Origin: an uncultured Saprospiraceae bacterium
Lineage (GTDB): Bacteria > Bacteroidota > Bacteroidia > Chitinophagales > Saprospiraceae
NCBI GenBank assembly: GCA_937969485.1
Contig: CALBVQ010000135.1
Coordinates: forward strand, 1-7,998
Direction of reading: 5' to 3'
Length of the DNA stretch: 7,998 bases
Below, one piece after another: positions 1 to 6,383 of the stretch. Position 1 is the stretch's first letter, and every line of letters starts with the position of its first letter. The notes beneath the pieces are model-generated. The model ran no database searches and had not been told where the DNA came from. It worked only from the letters and a program-made list of their open reading frames with translations. Position numbers and translations under genes: made by a program.

Positions 1-18
1 TCCATTATTTTCAAGTAC

Positions 19-52
19 AAAAAAAGAGGCTTACTTTGTTATAAGTAAGCCC
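19..52 (-). terminator. Rho-independent terminator of the small membrane protein gene
   Basis: A perfect 9-bp stem (GGCTTACTT at 28-36 with AAGTAAGCC at 43-51) closes a 6-nt loop. Read on the minus strand, the stem is followed directly by a T-rich run (the complement of the A tract at 19-25). This is the standard intrinsic terminator layout. It lies about 50 nt beyond the stop codon of the minus-strand gene at 105-488, so it most likely ends that transcript. There is no matching T tract on the plus side, so it is probably one-directional. Confidence 0.82.
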
Positions 53-104
53 CTTGTTCGATGCAATCTAATAATTGATTACAAAAATCTTTATTGTATC
101 TATT

Positions 105-488
105 TTATTTGATAAACTTCAAGTAAACCCAGTACCAAAATAGTATTACAGATGCTAGGTACAGCAAATATGCTACATACGAAAGCGCAGAGAATGTAAA
201 TACTGACAGAACTGAAAGTACGATCGCACCTAAAAATGCAACGATACATAATTTGATCATTGTTCCAGGGTTTTCCCAATCAATAGCCATTGCTTTCTTC
301 ACGATAAATGCAGTTGCTTTATTTTGTTGCTTTTTGAACCAGCTACCAACCTTAGTGAATACATTTTGCTTTTCTCCAGTAACGGAAAGAGTTGTGCCAT
401 CAGAATCAACAGCTACTGTTGTAATAGCGTTTGCTTGAAACGAAAATGCAAATAAAAGAGTTAAAATTAATAGTAATTGAAATTTCAT
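105..488 (-). CDS. Small secreted/membrane protein of unknown function
   Basis: A 127-residue protein that I do not recognise as a named family. Residues 1-21 look like a Sec signal peptide: a basic start (MKF), a leucine-rich core and an A-N-A cleavage site before I22. A short polar stretch (about 22-55) with threonines and a lysine/glutamine-rich patch (51-57) follows. Two hydrophobic segments (about 77-96 and 100-121) with a tight turn between them suggest a C-terminal helical hairpin in the inner membrane. The protein ends in an aromatic- and lysine-rich tail. The gene stands alone, with a good terminator after it and no gene close upstream, so it is probably monocistronic. The ATG start is supported by the signal peptide beginning right there. 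The function is unknown; the call as a real gene rests on the signal peptide, membrane segments and terminator. Confidence 0.75.
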   Translation of the reverse strand: MKFQLLLILTLLFAFSFQANAITTVAVDSDGTTLSVTGEKQNVFTKVGSWFKKQQNKATAFIVKKAMAIDWENPGTMIKLCIVAFLGAIVLSVLSVFTFSALSYVAYLLYLASVILFWYWVYLKFIK

Positions 489-1567
489 AAAAATGGTTTT
501 ATGTGTTAGATGAAAAAATAAATTTGCAACAAACTCGCTAAAGTTTGCTGGCTCAATCGTTGTATATTTCTGTCCCTTTCAATAAATAAAATAGAATCTT
601 AAAAGCGTCAGAAGTTCTTTAATACAGTTAAAATTAAAAATTTATTTCATATGTAGGGAAGAACTGGCGTTAAATTCCTTCTTTTTTACAGCTAAAATGT
701 ACTTGGTTTGGTCTGCGAGATGACATTTTTTAGTTGAGAATAGTGCCTAAATGACTGTAAACTAGTGTAAAAAGACCTCGATTTGTTTGCTGATCTCGTT
801 CTAATCTTATTTAGTTTTAGTGCTAGATGTATAATATGTTTGACTTGGCATACTTCTGAAATCATGAAAAACAGCAAGAGGAGAGGATGAATTAGTGCAC
901 GAAGTTGAAACTTATAACTAGTTCAGATTGATATATCCGATCTTAGATGTATCGGGATGTATTATTTTGATTGCCGCGCTAGTACCTGCAGATATGATCA
1001 ATTTGTGAAGGTCTGGAGCGACAAAGCTTGTAGAATAAAATAGCAGCACTTTAAGGCTGTGTATTGCGGATTCAGGTGGAATGGATAGCCTCAGCTGCAG
1101 CGATTTCGAAGTGGTTCTACATTTCAGAAATCTGTGCGTTTAAGACGATATCAATGAGGAACCAATAGTTTTATGTTTGGTAGGGCGGTCAAGACAGGAA
1201 TTATTTCTTTTAATAAAAAAACATGCTACATTTTAAATATTAAACCCGAAATATGCATTAAGATATCTATTACGAGCTGAAACTGCTTCGACAATGGGAA
1301 CGTCCAGCTCTTTTGACGCTCACCGTGATGGGGACCACGCCTGCGCCTCAAAAGAACTGTTGAGCTCCCATTCTCTTTGCATTTTAAGCTCTCATCACGA
1401 AAACCTAATGCATAATTCGGGTTAAATAGAACACAATAATCTCTGTTTTACTAGTTCCTGTCTATATCAACTTTAATAACCTTCGGCATATTGCCAATAG
1501 TCGGCACTCAAATTAATAAGTCGAAAAATTCTTTCGAGTTATTTTTCAACTACTAGGTATCTTGAGC
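489..1567. other. Gene-poor intergenic stretch of 1.08 kb
   Basis: No convincing intact gene is present on either strand. The open frames are short, start nowhere sensible and show no family signature. The minus-strand frame at 692-877 (61 codons) has no domain or signal peptide and I do not accept it as a gene. The stretch lies between the start of the small membrane protein gene and the 3' end of the carboxypeptidase operon. It therefore holds the promoter region of the former and the untranslated 3' region of the latter. It contains the 189-bp palindromic element at 1239-1427 and a 34-codon open segment (1039-1140) encoding a PP-loop-like SGGMDSL. The picture fits a decayed region that has taken up mobile DNA. 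Confidence 0.6.
1239..1427. mobile_element. MITE-like 189-bp palindromic element
   Basis: The outer 24 bp at each end (1239-1262 and 1404-1427) are inverted copies with three mismatches, sharing the core AACCCGAA and ATGCATTA. The inversion continues inward almost to the centre. GAGCT (1274-1278) faces AGCTC (1387-1391), AATGGGA (1293-1299) faces TCCCATT (1366-1372), and TTTTGA (1311-1316) faces TCAAAA (1348-1353). The arms are 78 and 80 nt. They enclose a GC-rich apex (1317-1347) that can form a small CGTG/CACG hairpin. TA dinucleotides at 1238-1239 and 1427-1428 could be a target duplication, but the AT-rich flanks make this weak. No transposase is encoded. A structured RNA or a bidirectional terminator of the carboxypeptidase operon is the alternative; no T tract directly abuts the stem. 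Confidence 0.6.
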
Positions 1568-3058
1568 TCAATATTCCTCATACATTCGCGTGAACTTTTT
1601 CTCAATGTAGTTTATGAACGAGTCGAGCTGTAACCCGCTCCCAGTAACCTTGTTACATAGCTCCTCTGCTTCCATGCTATGTCCCACTTCGTGAATGTTC
1701 TGACGCAACCAAGAAAGTAATTCCGTCGTGTCACCACGCTCGATCTTTTCATTCAATCTGTAAATGTCATTTTGAGCCTGCTCGAAGAACTGAGCTGCGT
1801 AAAAGCTACCCAAAGAGTACGTAGGAAAATACCCAAAACTTCCGTGAGACCAGTGAATATCTTGCAATATTCCCTCTTCATCTGTTTTTGGGCGTAAGCC
1901 CAGATATTCCTCATACATATCATTCCACACATCTTTCAAGTCCTTAACCTCTATTTCACCGCCAATCAATTTTTTTTCTATCTCGTACCTAATCATCACA
2001 TGAAAATGGTAGTGTAATTCATCAGCCTCCGTTCGAATCAAGTTCGGTTCAATCTTGTTGATCGCCTTCATAAAGTCTACAAAACTGACCTTCCCAAGTT
2101 GCGATGGAAAGATATCTTGCAACACTGTAAACTGATGCTGCCAAAAATCAAAGTCTCTGCCCACATTGTTTTCCCACAACCTTGATTGCGATTCATGAAT
2201 CCCTAAGCTCATGTAAGATCCACTAGGTAGTCCGTATTCCGAAGTAGGTAACCCTTGTTCGTATAGAGCGTGACCACCTTCATGGATTGTTGACCATAAC
2301 ATATACGAAAAATCGTCTTTTTTCAGGCGAGTGGTAACTCGCACATCTTCCGGAGAAAAACTTGTGGTAAAGGGATGTGCACTTTTGTCCTGTCTACCCA
2401 TCGAAAAGTTGTAGCCAATAGCTTTTAGCACATCAATCCCATAGTCCCACTGCTTGTTTTCGTCATAATCGAGGAACAAAAAGGAATCGTCAACACGAGG
2501 AAGGTTTCTTACTTTTTCTAGTAGAGGAAGCAATCTCTCCCTTACGTCAATAAATATTTGATCTAGTTTCTTAACCGTCATCCCGGGTTCGTAAATGTCC
2601 AGCATATTATCGTATGGATGGTCGGCATTTCCTAGCAATTTCGCTTCTTCGCGTTTTAGATCCACTAATTTTTCAAGAGCGGGAGCGTACGTCAACCAAT
2701 TATTTTCTTCCTTTGCTTTTACCCAGGCATGAAAGGCCTCCGAGGTTAACATTGAGCGTTTGATTACAAATTCTTCGCTGAATTGTGTAGCCTTGTTGTA
2801 TTCTTTAAGGGTTAGAGATACGTTATTCTTTTCTTTTGGGGATAGGCTTTCATCCGTCATGAGTTTTTTTAGGCTTCCGCCAAAAGAAGATCTAGTCATC
2901 ATTTCATGTGCGATGCCAGAGAGGGTGGCAACTTGTTGGCTTCTGAAGCGTGAACTTCCCGAAGGCATGTACACTTCTTTGTCCCATGAAAGAACGGCAA
3001 TAGAGTGTCCTACATCTGCAATCTTGGACATGTAATTTTTATACTCTGAATAATTCAT
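1568..3058 (-). CDS. M32 family metallocarboxypeptidase (Taq type)
   Basis: A zinc carboxypeptidase of 496 residues, the usual length for the M32 family (about 500), that removes C-terminal amino acids from peptides in the cytoplasm. The family signatures are all in order: HPF at 228-230, DVRVTTR at 238-244, the zinc-binding HEGGH at 259-263 (catalytic E260), HES at 288-290 supplying the third zinc ligand E289, IRTEADELHYHF from 341, and GYFPTYSLG at 409-417. There is no signal peptide, in keeping with a cytosolic peptide-recycling role. It is the third gene of a minus-strand operon: its ATG lies 2 nt after the DUF423 stop codon, so translation is probably coupled. No active-site residue is missing. 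No terminator stands out just after the stop; the palindrome further on (1239-1427) might serve. Confidence 0.95.
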   Translation of the reverse strand: MNYSEYKNYMSKIADVGHSIAVLSWDKEVYMPSGSSRFRSQQVATLSGIAHEMMTRSSFGGSLKKLMTDESLSPKEKNNVSLTLKEYNKATQFSEEFVIKRSMLTSEAFHAWVKAKEENNWLTYAPALEKLVDLKREEAKLLGNADHPYDNMLDIYEPGMTVKKLDQIFIDVRERLLPLLEKVRNLPRVDDSFLFLDYDENKQWDYGIDVLKAIGYNFSMGRQDKSAHPFTTSFSPEDVRVTTRLKKDDFSYMLWSTIHEGGHALYEQGLPTSEYGLPSGSYMSLGIHESQSRLWENNVGRDFDFWQHQFTVLQDIFPSQLGKVSFVDFMKAINKIEPNLIRTEADELHYHFHVMIRYEIEKKLIGGEIEVKDLKDVWNDMYEEYLGLRPKTDEEGILQDIHWSHGSFGYFPTYSLGSFYAAQFFEQAQNDIYRLNEKIERGDTTELLSWLRQNIHEVGHSMEAEELCNKVTGSGLQLDSFINYIEKKFTRMYEEY

Positions 3059-3060
3059 GC

Positions 3061-3459
3061 TTATTTTTTTCGGAAAAACGATAAGAAGAAGCTAACCCAA
3101 CCCACAATGAAAAATACCCCACCGATAGGTGTAATTGCTCCTAGCCATGAATATCTTGTGCCTATCAAGGTATCCGACATGGCAAGACTGTATAAACTTC
3201 CTGAAAATATGAATATGCCCAAAAGAAAAAATCGATACGTCCACTTTAGCCCTTTCCTGTTGTGCTGTGAATAGACTGCGGCGGTCACTAAAATTGCTAT
3301 AGCATGGTAGAATTGATATTGCACTCCTATCTTCCATATTTCTAAATCTACCGCTGTTAAGGAACTTTGGAGGAGATGAGCACCAAGGGCACCAAACATT
3401 ACAGCGATTCCTGCCAAGAAAGCGCCTACCTGTATCATTCTATTTAATCGAGCTTCCAT
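3061..3459 (-). CDS. DUF423 family small inner-membrane protein
   Basis: A 132-residue, highly hydrophobic protein with four probable membrane helices (about 8-28, 48-65, 73-95 and 106-127). It matches the DUF423 (YgdD-like) pattern: FGALGAH at 22-28, a W-x(5)-YQFYHA block at 42-53, SGSLY at 86-90, and ITPIGG at 109-114 followed by GW at 120-121. The family is widespread but has no established biochemical function. The start codon overlaps the 3' end of ung by 16 nt, and the stop codon is 2 nt before the carboxypeptidase start. Such packing shows one transcriptional unit with coupled translation. The C-terminal RKK is consistent with a cytoplasmic tail. The family assignment is firm; the role is unknown. 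Confidence 0.9.
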   Translation of the reverse strand: MEARLNRMIQVGAFLAGIAVMFGALGAHLLQSSLTAVDLEIWKIGVQYQFYHAIAILVTAAVYSQHNRKGLKWTYRFFLLGIFIFSGSLYSLAMSDTLIGTRYSWLGAITPIGGVFFIVGWVSFFLSFFRKK

Positions 3460-4115
3460 TCTATTGGGTTTAGATTATTTTTTATTAAGTATGTGTTCGC
3501 CTTGCTAAAGTGGGCATTTCCAGCAAACTTATTTCCTGCAAGAGGAGAAGGGTGCGCAGCTTCTAAAACTAAATGCTTTTCACGGTCAATAAGTTGTCCT
3601 TTCTTTTGGGCGAAAGCCCCCCAAAGTAAAAATACTTTATTATCCATTTTATTATTAATTGCTTCGATCACATCATCTGTGAATTCTAGCCACCCCTTCT
3701 TCTTGTGACTACCTGGTGAATTATGCTCTACCGTTAGGATAGCATTAAGCAATAAGACTCCTTCATTGGCCCACTTGGTGAGATCTCCAGAAAATGGGTA
3801 ATCTTGACCAACATCCACCATCAATTCTTTGAAAATACGCCTAAGTGAGGGAGGAATCTTCATACCCAAAGGTACTGAAAAAGACAAACCCATCGCTTGT
3901 CCTGGATTGTGGTAAGGATCTTGACCCAGCAGTATTACCTTGGTGTCTTTAGGGGGACAGCACTCAAATGCATTAAAAACCATATCACTAGATGGATAGA
4001 TCTCATGACCTCGATCCGCATATATTTCATCTGCTACTTTGTGAGCAAAGGCAGTAACTGAATTGCCTAAGAAAGATTGCCATTCTGTTGGTAAGCGAGG
4101 TGAAATTACTTGCAT
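3444..4115 (-). CDS. ung: Uracil-DNA glycosylase, family 1
   Basis: Removes uracil from DNA (from cytosine deamination or dUTP incorporation), leaving an abasic site for base excision repair. The protein is 223 residues, normal for bacterial Ung. The water-activating loop GQDPYH is at 64-69 with catalytic D66 and thymine-excluding Y68. F79 in GLSFSVP stacks on uracil, N124 in LLLNAILTV is the uracil-specific asparagine, LWG is at 164-166, and the DNA-intercalation loop HPSPLAG at 188-194 carries catalytic H188. H202-F203-S204 completes the family end motif. It is the first gene of the minus-strand operon, and its last 16 nt overlap the DUF423 gene. The ATG at 4115 gives a standard N-terminus. 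No clear Bacteroidota -7/-33 promoter boxes could be assigned upstream. Confidence 0.97.
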   Translation of the reverse strand: MQVISPRLPTEWQSFLGNSVTAFAHKVADEIYADRGHEIYPSSDMVFNAFECCPPKDTKVILLGQDPYHNPGQAMGLSFSVPLGMKIPPSLRRIFKELMVDVGQDYPFSGDLTKWANEGVLLLNAILTVEHNSPGSHKKKGWLEFTDDVIEAINNKMDNKVFLLWGAFAQKKGQLIDREKHLVLEAAHPSPLAGNKFAGNAHFSKANTYLIKNNLNPIEWKLD

Positions 4116-4372
4116 TTTCGAGAAATAATTATTAGCTATACGTTGTAAAATAGCATGGAAAGGCTATAATAAAAGTAATAAAATTTTGGTATAGATTTGG
4201 AAAGCGGAAATTAATTGATTTAATCAGAAAATTACAATGCAGTCTCAGCTGCGGTGAAATTCTCTAACGATGACTAATAAATAATCCAAATATACACCTG
4301 ATTTTACACCATATTGGCCATAAATATCAAAAATAAACAGCAATCAATCAGTCAACCCGAAAATATTTCACT
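4116..4372. other. Divergent intergenic region between ung and the SDR operon
   Basis: This 257-bp AT-rich spacer must hold the promoters of two divergent operons. I found no good TAnnTTTG box on either strand and no strong ribosome-binding site in front of the SDR. The right edge contains AACCCGAAA (from 4354), the same word found at the ends of the palindrome at 1239-1427 and near the IS at the right end of the window. It sits only about 20 nt before the SDR coding frame. No small gene or stable hairpin was seen. Confidence 0.5.
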
Positions 4373-5140
4373 AATAAAAAAGTATGGATTACTGGGGCAA
4401 GTTCAGGGATAGGTCGTGAGATTGCCCTACAACTAGCGCCGTATGTCAATTCACTGATTCTGACTGCTAGAAATACTAAGAAACTAGATGCCCTTGCTAA
4501 TGAGATACAGGTAGCGACTCTTGTGCTTCCTTGTGACTTATCCGATGAGACTGCTGTTTCAGAAATGCTGAAGGATCATGGAAAAGTTCTTGCAGATGTG
4601 AATTTTGTTTTTCTAAATGCGGGAATTTCACAGCGGTCATTAGCAAAGGATACAGAAATGAGTGTTGTGCGAAAGGTGATGGACGTCAATTTTTTTGGCA
4701 CGGTACAGCTATCTCAGTTCATTGTCTCGTACATTAAGTCTAATGAAGGAAAAATTATTGTTATAAGCTCGGTTGCAGGAAAATTTGGTGTCCCGTTTCG
4801 TTCAACATATTGTGCTTCTAAGCACGCACTTCATGGGTATTTTGAAGCGGTGAGGATTGAAGAAGATGTAGATGTACTGTTGGTGTGTCCTGGATTTATC
4901 GAAACCGATATTTCTAAAAATGCGGTGACTGGTACAGGTGCTATATATGGTGAAATGGATAATGGGCAGGCGAATGGAATGCCGGTTGATAAGGCAGTTT
5001 CGAAGATATTAGAGGCTACGAGAAAGGGAAAAAAAGAAATTTTCATAGGAGGTTTTCGGGAAACTAAACTAGCTGTTTTTATGCACAAGAACTTTCCTTC
5101 GATCTTCTTTAAGATATTAAGAAAAACTAAAGTTAAATAA
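4373..5140 (+). CDS. SDR-family ketoreductase, start codon not identifiable
   Basis: A classical short-chain dehydrogenase/reductase of about 255 residues. Counting from the AAT codon at 4373, the cofactor motif TGASSGIG is at 7-14, NAG at 82-84, the structural Asn is N106, the catalytic Ser is S133 in ISSVAG, the catalytic pair is Y146 and K150 (YCASK), and PG is at 173-174. All active-site residues are present. Its position 4 nt before an alpha-oxoamine synthase suggests that it reduces the 3-keto product of that enzyme, as 3-ketosphinganine reductase does; this is inference. The oddity is the start. No in-frame ATG, GTG or TTG lies between the upstream stop TAA (4334-4336) and the cofactor motif. 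The first usual start is GTG at 4523 (residue 51), which would delete the nucleotide-binding motif. Family N-termini of the form M-K-K-V would fit one lost G before the A6 run at 4376-4381. Either an unusual start is used, the gene is newly broken, or the read lost a base. Confidence 0.88.
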   Translation, partial: NKKVWITGASSGIGREIALQLAPYVNSLILTARNTKKLDALANEIQVATLVLPCDLSDETAVSEMLKDHGKVLADVNFVFLNAGISQRSLAKDTEMSVVRKVMDVNFFGTVQLSQFIVSYIKSNEGKIIVISSVAGKFGVPFRSTYCASKHALHGYFEAVRIEEDVDVLLVCPGFIETDISKNAVTGTGAIYGEMDNGQANGMPVDKAVSKILEATRKGKKEIFIGGFRETKLAVFMHKNFPSIFFKILRKTKVK

Positions 5141-5144
5141 GAGA

Positions 5145-6383
5145 ATGGTGGACATATTTGAACGAATTGAAAACAATATGGGCCCTTTAGGTCAATATGC
5201 GGATGAAGCTGAAGGGTACTACATTTTTCCTGAGCTAGAAGGTGAACTTAGCAACCGAATGAAGTTTCATGGTAAGGAGGTCATCGTATGGTCGATAAAT
5301 AATTACTTGGGTCTTGCTAATGACTCGAAAGTGCGTGAAATTGACGCTAATTTTGCTTTACGATACGGTACGGCATACCCTATGGGTTCTAGAATGATGT
5401 CGGGAAATACAGCATTGCACAGTCAACTTGAGCAAGAATTGTCTTCTTTCGTCCATAAAAAAGAGGCAGTTCTGTTGAATTTTGGTTATCAAGGCATCAT
5501 GTCGGCCATTGATTGCTTGCTTAGCCGCAGAGATGTTGTTGTTTACGATGCTGGATGTCATGCGTGTATAGTTGATGGTGTCAGACTGCACTCTGGAAAA
5601 CGATTCGTATACAAGCATAATGACATGGAGAGCCTGGAGAAACAACTGCAAACTGCTATTGAAATTGCAGGGGAATATGGTGGGGGAGTGCTTGTTATCA
5701 GTGAAGGTGTGTTTGGAATGCGTGGTGATCAAGGCAAATTGAAAGAAATTTGCGATCTAAAAAAGAAATATTCTTTTCGGTTCTTGGTGGATGATGCACA
5801 TGGCTTTGGTACATTGGGGCATGATGGAAGCGGTGCTGGTGTTGAGCAAGGTGTCCAAAACGAAATTGATCTATACTTCGCGACATTTGCTAAAGCTCTG
5901 GGTAGTATAGGCGCTTTTATCGCGGGCGATCCATCGGCAGTTAAGTTTATCAAGTACAATATGCGTTCTCAGATTTTTGCAAAATCGCTTCCGAGTATGA
6001 TTGTCGGAGGAGCACTTGAAAGATTGCGGATGATTGTAAAATCTACATCGCGAAAGGATAAGTTATGGGAAAATGTAAATCGATTACAAAGCGGATTGAA
6101 GGAGGCTGGCTTCGATATAGGAAATACCAATTCGTGCGTCACTCCTGTCTACATGCATGGAAGCGTTCAAGAGGCCATGATTATGGTGAAGGACCTCCGA
6201 GATAATTACGCTATATTCTGTTCCATAGTTGTCTATCCTGTAATCCCCAAAGGAATGATTCTGTTGCGATTAATACCCACAGCTGTCCATACTTTCGATG
6301 ATATAGATACAACAATTAAGGCTTTTAGTGCGGTGAAAAGTAAGTTGGAGAACGAAGAATACAAAGTGACAATCACAAGCTAG
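5145..6383 (+). CDS. Alpha-oxoamine synthase: serine palmitoyltransferase-like or cysteate acyltransferase
   Basis: A 412-residue PLP enzyme of fold type I that condenses an amino acid with an acyl thioester, with loss of CO2, giving a 3-keto long-chain base. Visible features are the substrate-loop NNYLGLA (52-58), GSRMMSG (81-87), PLP-stacking H139, the phosphate/pyridine site VDDAHG (215-220) with D216 and H219, and the Schiff-base lysine K250 in ATFAKALGS. The whole length resembles the Bacteroidota group that starts with M-x-D-I-F-E-R-I and G-P-L-G, distinct from housekeeping 8-amino-7-oxononanoate synthase (biotin) and glycine C-acetyltransferase. The SDR and VOC neighbours, with no biotin or threonine genes nearby, favour sphingolipid or sulfonolipid (capnine) synthesis. 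Sequence alone does not tell me whether serine or cysteate is the substrate. The start is 4 nt after the SDR stop and the stop abuts the next ATG, so translation is probably coupled. No signal peptide; cytosolic. Confidence 0.92.
   Translation: MVDIFERIENNMGPLGQYADEAEGYYIFPELEGELSNRMKFHGKEVIVWSINNYLGLANDSKVREIDANFALRYGTAYPMGSRMMSGNTALHSQLEQELSSFVHKKEAVLLNFGYQGIMSAIDCLLSRRDVVVYDAGCHACIVDGVRLHSGKRFVYKHNDMESLEKQLQTAIEIAGEYGGGVLVISEGVFGMRGDQGKLKEICDLKKKYSFRFLVDDAHGFGTLGHDGSGAGVEQGVQNEIDLYFATFAKALGSIGAFIAGDPSAVKFIKYNMRSQIFAKSLPSMIVGGALERLRMIVKSTSRKDKLWENVNRLQSGLKEAGFDIGNTNSCVTPVYMHGSVQEAMIMVKDLRDNYAIFCSIVVYPVIPKGMILLRLIPTAVHTFDDIDTTIKAFSAVKSKLENEEYKVTITS

Noticed and set aside
692..877. 61-codon minus-strand open frame in the spacer
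   Set aside because: No domain, signal peptide, membrane segment or sensible start context; it lies in an apparently decayed stretch.
1317..1347. GC-rich apex of the palindrome as a CRISPR repeat or tRNA arm
   Set aside because: There is a single copy, no spacing pattern, and no cloverleaf could be formed.
1521..1537. TCGAAA/TTTCGA hairpin just after the carboxypeptidase stop, as a terminator
   Set aside because: Only 6 AT-rich base pairs and no T tract on the minus-strand side; the T-rich run lies on the wrong side for that operon.
3092..3337. 81-codon minus-strand frame inside the DUF423 gene
   Set aside because: Alternate frame of a well-supported DUF423 gene on the same strand; no independent signature.
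4384..4419. ATG at 4384 as the SDR start
   Set aside because: It is in a different frame and meets TGA after 11 codons.
4523..5140. SDR gene starting at GTG 4523
   Set aside because: This would remove the nucleotide-binding TGASSGIG motif that is plainly encoded in the same frame upstream.
5358..5959. Several minus-strand open frames of 62-124 codons inside the synthase gene
   Set aside because: They are shadows of the strong plus-strand coding sequence and show no family features.
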